This document shows positions 47,653-56,304 of a DNA stretch of 64,000 bases, one piece after another. The notes beneath the pieces were generated by a model that made no database searches, had not been told where the DNA came from, and saw only the letters and a list, made by a program, of their open reading frames with translations. Made by a program: the position numbers and the translations under genes. Numbering within the stretch: the stretch's first letter is position 1; every line of letters starts with the position of its first letter. This DNA is from Nocardiopsis dassonvillei_B (GTDB lineage: Bacteria > Actinomycetota > Actinomycetes > Streptosporangiales > Streptosporangiaceae): NCBI RefSeq assembly GCF_964273065.1, contig NZ_OZ186815.1, forward strand, positions 3,596,001 to 3,660,000, written 5' to 3'.

Positions 47653-49521
47653 ATGGAGACCCCCACCCCCGACCCCCACTCCGGTGCCGTCCTGGACGGG
47701 CGTTACGCCCTCGGCGAGCTCCTGCGCAGTGACGCCTCGGGGAGCGCCTACCCGGCCCACGACCTCGCCACGGGAGACACCGTCGTGGTCACCGTGCTGC
47801 ACTCCTGGCTGGTCGGCGACGACTCCGTGGTGCACGCCTTCCAGGGGCGGGCGCAGCACCTGGAAGCGGTCTCCCACCCGGGCCTGGCCCGGTTCCTCGG
47901 CCAGGGCCGCGACGGCGACCGGGTCTACGCGGTCACCGAGTACCTCCATGGGGAGACCCTCGACCGGGCGCTGGGCGCGGGCGACCTGCACTACACCCCG
48001 CACACGGCCCTGGGGATCGCGGCCTCCGTCCTGGAGGTGCTCGACACCGCCCACGCCCAGGGCATCGTCCACGGCGCGCTCGCCCCCGACCGGATCGTCG
48101 TCGGCGAGGACGGCGGGGTGGGGATCACCGGCTTCCCCCTCCTCTTCGACGCCGCCGAGGACGAGGCACCCGACACCCGAACCGACGTACGTGCGGTGGG
48201 GCTCCTCCTGCACCTGCTCCTCACCGGCGAACGCGTCACCCCCGACGAGGTGCGCCCGCTGCGCCCCTCCGCGCTGATCGACTCCCTCCCGCCCGACCTG
48301 GACATGCTGGTCGCCAACGCGACCGACCCCAACCCCCGCTACCGGCCCCGCGACGCGGGCCAGTACCTCACCCTGGTCGAGCAGGTGATGCGGTCGATGG
48401 CCCGGCCGCTCGACGAGGGGGACGCCGGCACCACCCGGCCCATCCCGATCGTCGCGGCCGCCCCCGCCGAACCCCCGGCCGACGGGGGCCGACGGGGGCA
48501 CCGGGCCCCGTCGCGGCGCCGGGTCCCCCTCCTGGCCGCCGCCGCGGGGCTGCTGGTCGCGGTCCTGCTCGCGGCCGGGTGGGCGCTGCTCCCGGGAGAG
48601 CCCGAGGCGACCCTCCCCGACCTGGCGGGCACCACCGCGGAGGAGGCCGAGGCGCGGCTGGAGGCGCTCGGCCTGGACCTGGTGATCCGCTACCGGGACA
48701 CCTACGACGACACCGTCGACCCGGGCGGGGTGGCCCGCAGCGACCCCCGGCCGGGCGCCGTCCTGTCCCCCGGCGACCAGGTCCTGCTGTCGCTGTCCGT
48801 CGGCCCCCGCCTCGTCGCGGTGCCCGACGTGGTCGGCGGCAGCGAGAACGAGGCCCGCAACAGCCTGCGCGAGGCCGGGTTCACCCGTATCGAGGTGGTC
48901 CAGGAGCACTCCGCCGAGGAGATGCCTGGCACCGTCCTGGCCACCGAGCCCGCCGCGGGCGAGGAGGGCGACCGGGAGGCGGACGTGGTCATCCGGGTCA
49001 GCGAGGGCACCCTGGTGCCCGCCCTGGACGGCATGACGGGCGAGGAGGCCACCGAAGCCCTCACCCGGATCGGCCTGACGCCGGTGGTCGTCGAGGAGCA
49101 CCACGAGACGGTGGAGGAGGGGAACGTCAGCGGCCAGAGCCCCGAACCCGGGTCGATCCTGCCCGAGGAGGGCGAGGTGACGGTGACCGTCTCGACCGGC
49201 CCGGAACCGGAGGAGGAGGAAGAGGGCGAGGACGAGGACGACACCCCCTCCCAGGCCCCCGAGCAGCCGTCCGGAGACGACGACCGGGACGAGACCCCCG
49301 AGACCGGGCCCACCGGCAACGGTGGAGGCAACGGCCACGGCAACGGGAACGGCCGGGGCGACTCCTGCTCCGCCCCCGCCTGGGCCTCCGGTACCACCTA
49401 CCAGGAGGGGGACACGGTGAGCCACGACGGCCGCGAGTACGAGGCCCGCTGGTGGAACACGGACAGCCCGCCCGACCCGAGCTCGCTCTGGGGCCCCTGG
49501 TCCGACCGCGGCCGCTGCTGA
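47653..49521 (+). CDS. PASTA-domain pseudokinase with C-terminal chitin-binding module
   Basis: This 622-residue protein has a kinase-like N-lobe and C-lobe (13-250), TM 292-313, three PASTA domains (about 319-385, 386-452, 453-517), an acidic then Gly/Asn-rich linker (518-570), and a C-terminal CBM5/12-type module (572-622; WASGTTYQEGDTVSHDGREY ... ARWW). The kinase core is degenerate: the VAVK lysine is Thr47, HRDLKP is HGALAP (catalytic Asp is Ala142), and DFG is GFP (160-162). It should not phosphorylate. It is probably a cell-wall sensor or scaffold that binds muropeptides and amino-sugar polymers. It resembles PknB in layout only. Confidence 0.88.
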   Translation: METPTPDPHSGAVLDGRYALGELLRSDASGSAYPAHDLATGDTVVVTVLHSWLVGDDSVVHAFQGRAQHLEAVSHPGLARFLGQGRDGDRVYAVTEYLHGETLDRALGAGDLHYTPHTALGIAASVLEVLDTAHAQGIVHGALAPDRIVVGEDGGVGITGFPLLFDAAEDEAPDTRTDVRAVGLLLHLLLTGERVTPDEVRPLRPSALIDSLPPDLDMLVANATDPNPRYRPRDAGQYLTLVEQVMRSMARPLDEGDAGTTRPIPIVAAAPAEPPADGGRRGHRAPSRRRVPLLAAAAGLLVAVLLAAGWALLPGEPEATLPDLAGTTAEEAEARLEALGLDLVIRYRDTYDDTVDPGGVARSDPRPGAVLSPGDQVLLSLSVGPRLVAVPDVVGGSENEARNSLREAGFTRIEVVQEHSAEEMPGTVLATEPAAGEEGDREADVVIRVSEGTLVPALDGMTGEEATEALTRIGLTPVVVEEHHETVEEGNVSGQSPEPGSILPEEGEVTVTVSTGPEPEEEEEGEDEDDTPSQAPEQPSGDDDRDETPETGPTGNGGGNGHGNGNGRGDSCSAPAWASGTTYQEGDTVSHDGREYEARWWNTDSPPDPSSLWGPWSDRGRC

Positions 49522-49539
49522 CCCCGGCCGCGCCGCGGG

Positions 49540-50376
49540 CTACCGGAAGTCGGCGGCGCGGTCGCGCGCCCACTCCCGGAAGGGCAGTGCCGGGCGTCCG
49601 AGCACCCGCTCGACGTCCCGCGACACCGCCTCGGGGCGCTCGGCCATGGAAGCCCAGTGCGCCAGCGCGTCCTCCGCGTACCCGGCGTCCCCGAACAGGG
49701 CGGTGAGCTCCGCCACGGCCTCCTCCGGCGGCTGCTCCTCCCACCGCGCCTGCACCCCGATCGCCTCGCCGAGGATCCGCACCTGGTCCCGCTGGGACAC
49801 CGCCTCCGGCCCGGTCGTCAGGTAGGCCCGGCCCGCGTGCCCGTCGTCGAGCAGGGCGCGCACCGCCACGGCGGCCACGTCGTACTCGTGGACCAGGGAG
49901 CGCTCGGCCCGCCCGTAGGGGGCCCGCACCGTGCCGGTGCGCACCTGGTCGGCCCACTGCAGGGCGTTGGCGGCCAGACCGGTGACCCGCAGGAACGTCC
50001 ACTGTGCGCCGGACTCCCGGACCGCGTCCTCCACCGCTCCCCACGAGCCCCGCTCCTGCGGGTCCCCGGAGCCGGCGTTGGCGGCCGACAGGTAGACGAC
50101 GCGGTCCGCGTGCCGGGCCAGGGCGGCCGCCACCGGTCCCACCCCGTCCGCCGTCATCAGCGGCCACACCAGGTAGGCGGCGCGGGAGCCCTTCGCCGCG
50201 GCGGCCACCGACTCCGGGTCGGTGATGTCGCCGACCACCGCCTCCACCCCGGCGGGCAGCCCGTGGTCCTCCCGGCGCACCAGGACGCGCACGGGCACGC
50301 CCTCGGCGAGCAGCCCGGCCACCACGTGCCGCCCGGTGTTGCCCGTGGCCCCGGTCACCAGTACGGGTCGCTCCAT
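49540..50376 (-). CDS. NmrA-like NAD(P)-binding protein
   Basis: This 278-residue atypical short-chain dehydrogenase/NmrA-type protein has a Rossmann motif VLVTGATGNTGRHVV and acidic/basic position VRVLVRRED (NADP preference likely). It lacks the Tyr-x3-Lys pair. Relatives include quinone or azo reductases and redox-sensing proteins such as NmrA/QOR2. ATG 50376 has GAGGAGG 7 nt upstream. It is convergent with the pseudokinase gene (18-bp gap). Confidence 0.87.
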   Translation of the reverse strand: MERPVLVTGATGNTGRHVVAGLLAEGVPVRVLVRREDHGLPAGVEAVVGDITDPESVAAAAKGSRAAYLVWPLMTADGVGPVAAALARHADRVVYLSAANAGSGDPQERGSWGAVEDAVRESGAQWTFLRVTGLAANALQWADQVRTGTVRAPYGRAERSLVHEYDVAAVAVRALLDDGHAGRAYLTTGPEAVSQRDQVRILGEAIGVQARWEEQPPEEAVAELTALFGDAGYAEDALAHWASMAERPEAVSRDVERVLGRPALPFREWARDRAADFR

Positions 50377-50527
50377 GGTCGTTCCTCCTCGGTCGCGCAC
50401 CCGGCGGCCGCCGGGTGTCCGACCACCAGCCTGGTTCCTCAATAAAGGTTGAGGTCAAGGCTCGGGGTGTGCGCCGGCTCCGGGCCGGTGTGGCCGCCCC
50501 CTACACCGGTTCGCGCCCGAATGTATG

Positions 50528-50543
50528 TCACACGTACATGTGA
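50528..50543 (+). promoter_or_regulatory. Dyad upstream of the LIV-type ABC operon
   Basis: TCACACGTACATGTGA (arms TCACA/TGTGA, 6-nt centre) lies 92 bp upstream of the substrate-binding-protein start, in an otherwise GC-rich stretch. It is a plausible regulator site for the operon. Confidence 0.45.
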
Positions 50544-50634
50544 AACGGATCACCGCGGCTCTACCTTCGGGTTGGCACCCCCATCCCCCAGCGCGGGCGA
50601 TCGTGACCAGGCGGTGCCGACTGGAGGAAGAGAA

Positions 50635-51810
50635 ATGCGCAAGACCCCCCTGGCCGCCGCCTCCTGCGCGGCCGTCCTCGCCCTCACCGCCTGCGGCAGT
50701 CCCGGCGAGGCCGCGGGCGGGGGTGAGGACGGACCGATCCGCGTCGGCATCGTCTACTCCGCCACCGGCCCGCTGGCCACCTACGGCGAGCAGTACAAGC
50801 AGGGCCTGGAGGCGGGCCTGGACTACGCCACCGGCGGCACCATGGAGATCGACGGCCGCGCCGTCGAGGTCGAGTACATGGACGACGGCGGCGACCCCAC
50901 CGCCGCGGTCTCCGCCGCCCGCGAGCTCATCGGCACCGGCCACGACATCATCGCCGGATCCACCGCCTCCGGCATCGCCGTCCAGGTCGCCCCGCTGGCC
51001 GAGCAGGACGACGTCCTCTTCATCTCCGGACCGGCCGCCACCGACGCCATCACCGGCATCAACGGCAACACCTTCCGCTCCGGCCGCCAGACCTACCAGG
51101 ACATCCTCACCGCGGGCACCTTCATGGACGACCCCGAGGGCGCCAAGGTCGTCGTGTTCGCCCAGCAGAGCACCTTCGGCCAGGCCAACGTCGACGCCGT
51201 CACCGCCGTGCTGGGCGGGGAGGGCGCCGAGGTCGACAGCGTCCTCGCCCCCGCGGACACCACCGACCTCACCCCCTTCGCCGAGCAGGTCGGCCGGGCC
51301 GACGCCGACCTCGTGTTCGTCGCCTGGGCCGGGGAGACCGCCGCCGCCATGTGGCAGTCCCTCGACCAGCAGGGCGTCCTCTCCTCCACCGAGGTCGTCA
51401 CCGGCCTCGACATCCGGGCCTCCTACCCGGTCTTCGGCGAGGCCGGCGGCGACATCTCGTTCCTGTCCCACTACTTCGACGGAGCCTCCGACACCGAGGC
51501 GGCCCGGGCCATGCGCGAACGCGTCGAGGAGGCAGGCGGCAGCGTCGACCTGTTCACCCCCGACGGCTTCACCGCCGCCCAGATGATCGTCCACGCCGCC
51601 ACCGAGGGCGACACCACCGCCGACCGCGTCGCCGCCCTGGAGGGCTGGACCTTCGACGGGGTCAAGGGGGAGCTGACCATCCGCGCCGAGGACCACGCCC
51701 TCATCCAGCCCATGTACCAGGTCGAACTCGTCGGCGAGGGCGACGACGCCCGGCCCGAGCTGGTCGCGGAGATCCCCGCCGCCGACGTCGAGCCCGTCAC
51801 CGCGGAGTAG
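50635..51810 (+). CDS. ABC transporter substrate-binding lipoprotein (LIV type)
   Basis: This 391-residue lipoprotein (lipobox ALTAC, Cys20) has the Peripla_BP_6 fold: IRVGIVYSATGPLATYGEQY ... AGSTASGIAVQVAPLAEQDD ... FISGPAATDAITGING. It captures the substrate of the importer outside the membrane. LIV-type binding proteins take branched-chain amino acids, aromatic acids, amides or other small acids, so the ligand is not readable. GGAGGAAG is 5 nt before ATG 50635. It is first of a five-gene operon ending in an alpha/beta hydrolase; context suggests 3-hydroxybutyrate or its oligomers. Confidence 0.9.
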   Translation: MRKTPLAAASCAAVLALTACGSPGEAAGGGEDGPIRVGIVYSATGPLATYGEQYKQGLEAGLDYATGGTMEIDGRAVEVEYMDDGGDPTAAVSAARELIGTGHDIIAGSTASGIAVQVAPLAEQDDVLFISGPAATDAITGINGNTFRSGRQTYQDILTAGTFMDDPEGAKVVVFAQQSTFGQANVDAVTAVLGGEGAEVDSVLAPADTTDLTPFAEQVGRADADLVFVAWAGETAAAMWQSLDQQGVLSSTEVVTGLDIRASYPVFGEAGGDISFLSHYFDGASDTEAARAMRERVEEAGGSVDLFTPDGFTAAQMIVHAATEGDTTADRVAALEGWTFDGVKGELTIRAEDHALIQPMYQVELVGEGDDARPELVAEIPAADVEPVTAE

Positions 51811-51812
51811 GC

Positions 51813-52634
51813 ATGACCACCGACAACGCCCCGGGCGCGGCGTCCGCCGCGCCCGGCGCCGCCGCACCCGGGGCTCCCGCGCCCACCGCCGCCGTCTCCC
51901 TGGCCCTGGACCACCTGAGCTGGTCGGTCGGCGGCGCCGTCATCGTCGACGACATCACCATGCACGTCACCGAGGGCGAGTTCGTCGCCCTCATCGGCCC
52001 CAACGGCGCCGGCAAGACCTCCCTGTTCAACCTGGTCTCCGGCCTCACCCGGCCCACCTCCGGCACCGTCTCCCTGGGAGGCGCCGACATCACCCGGCAC
52101 GCCCCCCACAGACGGGCCCGCCTGGGCATGGGCCGCACCTTCCAGACCTCCAGCGTCTTCGCCGACCTCACCGTCGGCGCCAACGTCGGCCTGGCGGTCC
52201 AGGCGCGCACCGGCGACTCCCGGAGGTTCTGGAAGCGCGCCGGGGCCGACGGCGGACCCGAGGCGGCCGCCGCCCTGGAACTGGTCCGCCTCGACCACCG
52301 CATCGACGCACCGGCCGGAGACCTCTCCCACGGCGACAAGCGCAAGCTCGAACTCGCCCTGCTGCTGGCCCGCCGCCCCCGCCTCATCCTCCTGGACGAG
52401 CCCATGGCCGGGGTCAGCGCCGGGGAGATCGGCGAACTCACCACCGTCATCCAGGACGTGCACCGCGAACAGGGATGCACCGTCCTCATGGTCGAACACC
52501 ACATGGAGGTGCTCCTCGACATGGCCGACCGGCTGGCCGTGATGCACCACGGCGCCCTGCTCGCCTTCACCGACCCCGACTCCGCCATGGCCGACCCCGA
52601 CGTGCAGGCCGCCTACCTCGGGGACGCGGCGTGA
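51813..52634 (+). CDS. ABC transporter ATP-binding protein (LivG-like)
   Basis: This 273-residue ATPase has an Ala/Pro-rich N-terminus, Walker A GPNGAGKTSLFN, signature LSHGDKRKLELALLLA (SHGD in place of SGGQ, usual for LivG) and Walker B LILLDEPMAGVS, plus a Branch_AA_trans_C-type tail. It powers the importer with LivF at the cytoplasmic face. It starts 2 nt after the binding-protein stop and overlaps the next gene by 4 nt. Confidence 0.92.
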   Translation: MTTDNAPGAASAAPGAAAPGAPAPTAAVSLALDHLSWSVGGAVIVDDITMHVTEGEFVALIGPNGAGKTSLFNLVSGLTRPTSGTVSLGGADITRHAPHRRARLGMGRTFQTSSVFADLTVGANVGLAVQARTGDSRRFWKRAGADGGPEAAAALELVRLDHRIDAPAGDLSHGDKRKLELALLLARRPRLILLDEPMAGVSAGEIGELTTVIQDVHREQGCTVLMVEHHMEVLLDMADRLAVMHHGALLAFTDPDSAMADPDVQAAYLGDAA

Positions 52635-53383
52635 CCGGCGCCGGGCCGCTGCTGGAGGCGGCCGGCCTCAACGTGTGGATCGAGGGCTCGCACATCCTCC
52701 AGGGCGTCGCCTTCACCATGCCCGAACGCGGCGTCACCTCCCTGCTGGGCCGCAACGGCGTCGGCAAGTCCACCACCGTCAGGGCCGTCCTGGGCCTGGT
52801 GCCCCGCACCGGCCGGATCGCCTTCGACGGCGCCGACATCACCGCCGAACCCACCCACGCCATCGTCACCCGGGGCATCGGCTACGTCCCCGAGGAACGC
52901 GGGATCTTCGCCGCCCTCACCGTCGCCGAGAACCTGCGCATCGCCGAGCGCCGCCCCGGACCCCACCGCTACGACCTGGTCCACGAGCTGTTCCCGGAGC
53001 TGGAGAAGCGCCGCGACCAGCCCGCGGGCACCCTGTCCGGCGGCCAGCAGCAGATGCTCGCCATCGGCCGCGCCCTGCTCAACCCCAACCGGCTCCTCAT
53101 CGTCGACGAGCCCACCAAGGGCCTGGCCCCGCGCATCGTCCGCGAGGTCGCCGACGCGGTGGCCCGCGCCGCCGAACAGGTGCCGGTGCTGCTCGTCGAA
53201 CAGAACCTGTCCCTGGTCCGCCGGGTCGGCGGCGACGCCGTCGTCCTGGACGCCGGCCGGGTCGTCCACACCGGACCGGCGCAGGACCTCCTCGACGACG
53301 CCGACCGCGTCCGCGAACTCCTCGGCGTGTCCCGTGCGGCCGCCGCATCCGCCGCCGACACCGAAGGGAGGCCGACCGCGTGA
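52631..53383 (+). CDS. ABC transporter ATP-binding protein (LivF-like)
   Basis: This 250-residue ATPase has Walker A GRNGVGKSTTVRAVLG, signature LSGGQQQMLAIGRALL, and Walker B LLIVDEPTKGLAPRIVRE (the KGLAP box of LivF proteins). It is a partner of the LivG-like subunit. The GTG start overlaps the previous TGA, and its own TGA overlaps the permease start (GTGA), so the operon is translationally coupled throughout. Confidence 0.92.
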   Translation: MTGAGPLLEAAGLNVWIEGSHILQGVAFTMPERGVTSLLGRNGVGKSTTVRAVLGLVPRTGRIAFDGADITAEPTHAIVTRGIGYVPEERGIFAALTVAENLRIAERRPGPHRYDLVHELFPELEKRRDQPAGTLSGGQQQMLAIGRALLNPNRLLIVDEPTKGLAPRIVREVADAVARAAEQVPVLLVEQNLSLVRRVGGDAVVLDAGRVVHTGPAQDLLDDADRVRELLGVSRAAAASAADTEGRPTA

Positions 53384-54279
53384 GCACCGTGGTCCTCCTC
53401 ATCGTCACCGGGCTCGGCCTGGGCGCCCTCTACTTCCTCATCGCCTCCGGACTGTCGCTGATCTTCGGCCTGATGGACGTGCTCAACTTCGCGCACGGGG
53501 CCTTCCTCGCCATCGGCGCCTACGGCACCTGGTGGGCGGCGTCCTTCCTGCCCGGGGCCGGGCCCGACGGGATCGGCTTCCTGCTGGCCCTGGCGTTCGG
53601 CGTCGCCGCCGGAACCCTGGCCGCGACCCTCGTCGAACTGTGCGTGATCCGCCCGCTCTACGGCAGGCACCGCGAGCAGATCCTCGCCACGGTCGGTCTC
53701 AGCCTGGCCACCCCGGCACTCCTCCAGGCGATCTGGGGCGCCGACCCGCTGACCTTCCCCCGGCCGCGGCTCGTGCGCGGCACCGTCGAGCTGCTGGGCG
53801 CCAGCATCCCCAAGGACCGGGTGCTGCTCATCCTCGCCGCGGCGGCCCTGTTCACCGCCCTGTGGCTGTTCAACTCCCGCACCCGCTACGGGCTCATCGT
53901 CCGCGCCGGCGTCCAGGACCGGGCCATGGTCACGGCCCTGGGCATCGACGTCCGCAAGTCCTTCACCCTGGTGTTCGCCATCGGCGGCGCCGCGGCCGCC
54001 CTGGCCGGGGCCCTGGGCGGCCTCTACTACGGCGTGGTCACCCCCACCCAGGGGATGTCGCTGCTGATCTTCGCGTTCATCGTCGTGGTCATCGGCGGCA
54101 CCACCTCGCTGGCCGGCTGCGCGGCCGCCTCCGTCACCGTCGCCCTGGTCCAGCAGTTCGCCAACTACTACACCGTCGCCGGGCTCGGCGACATCGCCGT
54201 GGTCATCGTCCTCGCCCTGGTGCTGCTCACCAGGCAGGGCGGGCTGGCCGCGAAGAAGTCCGCGGAGAGGGTGGCATGA
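53380..54279 (+). CDS. Branched-chain-type ABC permease (LivH-like)
   Basis: This 299-residue permease has eight to nine hydrophobic segments and the LivH signatures ASGLSLIFGLMDVLNFAHGA and RTRYGLIVRAGVQDRAMVTALGI (quoted in parts), which include the EAA-like cytoplasmic loop. It forms the membrane channel with the LivM-like subunit. Starts and stops overlap neighbouring genes by 4 nt on both sides. Confidence 0.92.
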   Translation: MSTVVLLIVTGLGLGALYFLIASGLSLIFGLMDVLNFAHGAFLAIGAYGTWWAASFLPGAGPDGIGFLLALAFGVAAGTLAATLVELCVIRPLYGRHREQILATVGLSLATPALLQAIWGADPLTFPRPRLVRGTVELLGASIPKDRVLLILAAAALFTALWLFNSRTRYGLIVRAGVQDRAMVTALGIDVRKSFTLVFAIGGAAAALAGALGGLYYGVVTPTQGMSLLIFAFIVVVIGGTTSLAGCAAASVTVALVQQFANYYTVAGLGDIAVVIVLALVLLTRQGGLAAKKSAERVA

Positions 54280-55388
54280 TCACCGAGACCGAAACCCGGC
54301 CGACCGCAGCCGCGGACGGCGACCCGACCGGGACACCGCGAGCCCGGCGCCGACTCCCCCGCTGGGCGGGCCCGACCGCCGTGCTGGCGGTCCTGGCCAC
54401 CCTGCCCTTCTCCACCCTGACCGTCCCCGGACTGTTCGAGGGCGCCCTCAACTCCCCCGCCACCCTGCACCTCATCGCGTTCTGCCTGGTGTTCGGCGGC
54501 CTGGCCACCAGCTACGACCTGCTGTACGGGCGGGTGGGCCTGCTGTCCTTCGGGCACGCCCTGTACTTCGCCTGCGGGGCCTACACCGCCGCGCTCCTCA
54601 TGCGGACCCTGGAGCTGCCCCTGCTGTGGTCGGCGCTGGTCTCCGTCCTGGCCGGCACCTTGCTGTCCCTGCTGCTGGGCGCGGTGGCGCTGCGCGTCAA
54701 CGGCATCGCGATGGCGATGGTGACCCTGGCGTTCGCCCAGGCCGGATCCATCCTGGTGTCCCGCGACCCGGGCCGGGCGACCGGAGGGGAGGAGGGACTG
54801 TCCCTCAACACCGCCGTGGTCCCCGACGCGTTCGTCGGCGTCATGAACACCGTCAACCTGTACTGGGCGGCGCTCGCCTACGCCGCGTTCGCGACCGTCG
54901 TGGTGTGGTGGCTGTCGGCCTCCCCGGTGGGCCGGGTCTGGCAGGGCATCCGCGCCAACGAGCAGCGCGTCGCCGTGCTGGGCGTGGACCCCTACCCGTA
55001 CAAGCTGGCGGCGTTCACCGTGGGCGGCGGCCTGGCCTCCCTGGGCGGCGTGGTCTACCTGCTGGTCACCGGCGGTGTCACGCCCACCATCACCACCGCC
55101 GAGTTCACCCTCACCCTGCTGGTGATGGTGGCCCTGGGCGGGGCGGGAAGCCGCTGGGGCGCCCTGGTCGGCGCCGGGCTGTACACCTACGCCGAGCACC
55201 GGCTGCGCCAGGCGGGAGGGGAGGCCTTCTCGGCCCTGCCCGAGTGGATCGCCGCCCCGCTCTCCCAGCCCCTGTTCATCCTCGGCGCACTGTTCGTCCT
55301 GATGGTCTTCTTCGCGCCCGGCGGCCTGACCGCGCTGCCCGGGCGGATCCGGTCCGCGCTGCGCGACCGGCGGACCGCACGCGAATGA
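54276..55388 (+). CDS. Branched-chain-type ABC permease (LivM-like)
   Basis: This 370-residue permease has a hydrophilic N-terminus (1-28), about nine membrane helices, and the LivM motifs LLYGRVGLLSFGHALYF and IRANEQRVAVLGVDPYPYKL. It is followed after 13 bp by the alpha/beta hydrolase, so import and the first intracellular hydrolysis step are likely expressed together. Confidence 0.92.
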   Translation: MITETETRPTAAADGDPTGTPRARRRLPRWAGPTAVLAVLATLPFSTLTVPGLFEGALNSPATLHLIAFCLVFGGLATSYDLLYGRVGLLSFGHALYFACGAYTAALLMRTLELPLLWSALVSVLAGTLLSLLLGAVALRVNGIAMAMVTLAFAQAGSILVSRDPGRATGGEEGLSLNTAVVPDAFVGVMNTVNLYWAALAYAAFATVVVWWLSASPVGRVWQGIRANEQRVAVLGVDPYPYKLAAFTVGGGLASLGGVVYLLVTGGVTPTITTAEFTLTLLVMVALGGAGSRWGALVGAGLYTYAEHRLRQAGGEAFSALPEWIAAPLSQPLFILGALFVLMVFFAPGGLTALPGRIRSALRDRRTARE

Positions 55389-55401
55389 GAGGGAAACCCG
55401 C

Positions 55402-56304
55402 ATGAGCGACACCGCCCCGGTCGGCGGGGACGAGTACACCGTCCCCGTCGCCGGGGGCGACCTGACCGTCACCCGGTGGGGTGACGGTCCCGGCGCCCCC
55501 GTCCTGGCCGTCCACGGCATCACCGCCAACGGCCACTCCTTCGCCCGGGTCGCGGCCGAGCTGGCCGCCCGCGGCGGACCCCCGCTGCACGCTCCCGACC
55601 TGCGCGGGCGCGGGGCCGGCGGGGCCCTGCCCGGCCCCTACGGGCTGGCCGCCCACGTCGACGACCTGGTCGCCGTCCTGGACCGCCTGGGCGTGGAACG
55701 CGCGGTCTGGATCGGCCACTCCATGGGCGCGTTCGTGTCCTGCCTGGCCGCGGTCCGCCACCCCGACCGGGTCGCCGGGCTGCTGCTCGTCGACGGCGGC
55801 CACGGGCTGCCCGCCCCCGCCGGAACGGACATCGACTCCGTCCTGGGCCCGGCCATGGCCCGGCTGCGGATGTCCTTCGAGTCCCCCGACGACTACCGGG
55901 CCTTCTGGCGGAGGCACCCCGCCTTCGCCGGGCGGTGGAACGCCTGGGTCGACGCCTACATCCTCCGCGACCTCACCGGCACCGCCCCCGACCTGCGCTC
56001 CACATGCAACGAGGAGGCCGTACGGGTCGACGGCGGCCAGGTCCTCACCGACGAGGAGGTCCTCGGCGCGATCCGCCGGCTCCCCGTCCCCGCCCGCCTG
56101 CTGTGGACGGCGCGCGGACTCATGGACGAGACGCCTGGGCTGTACACGCCCGAACGCCTCGCCGGCCTGCCCGCCTCCCTGGCCACCGCCGAACTCCCCG
56201 ACGACAACCACTACACGCCGCTCTTCTCCTCAACCGCCCGACTGCTCGCCGAGCAGGTCCACGCCCTTGTCCAGGAGACCGTGCAGGTGCAGGGCCAGCT
56301 GTAG
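55402..56304 (+). CDS. Alpha/beta hydrolase of the importer operon
   Basis: This 300-residue cytoplasmic hydrolase has oxyanion motif VLAVHGITANGHSF, nucleophile elbow WIGHSMGAFV with Ser107, and acid/His candidates near DDNHYTPLFSS. The start ATG 55402 has GAGGGAAA upstream. As the last gene of the LIV-type importer operon it may cleave the imported ester, for example a 3-hydroxybutyrate dimer (inferred). Its last 75 bp overlap the 3' end of the convergent PucR-type regulator gene. Confidence 0.87.
   Translation: MSDTAPVGGDEYTVPVAGGDLTVTRWGDGPGAPVLAVHGITANGHSFARVAAELAARGGPPLHAPDLRGRGAGGALPGPYGLAAHVDDLVAVLDRLGVERAVWIGHSMGAFVSCLAAVRHPDRVAGLLLVDGGHGLPAPAGTDIDSVLGPAMARLRMSFESPDDYRAFWRRHPAFAGRWNAWVDAYILRDLTGTAPDLRSTCNEEAVRVDGGQVLTDEEVLGAIRRLPVPARLLWTARGLMDETPGLYTPERLAGLPASLATAELPDDNHYTPLFSSTARLLAEQVHALVQETVQVQGQL

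Noticed and set aside
46483..49425. Long minus-strand frame across the pseudokinase and ADP-ribosylglycohydrolase region
   Set aside because: Its sequence is low-complexity and contradicts the clear PASTA and ARH proteins encoded in the other frames.
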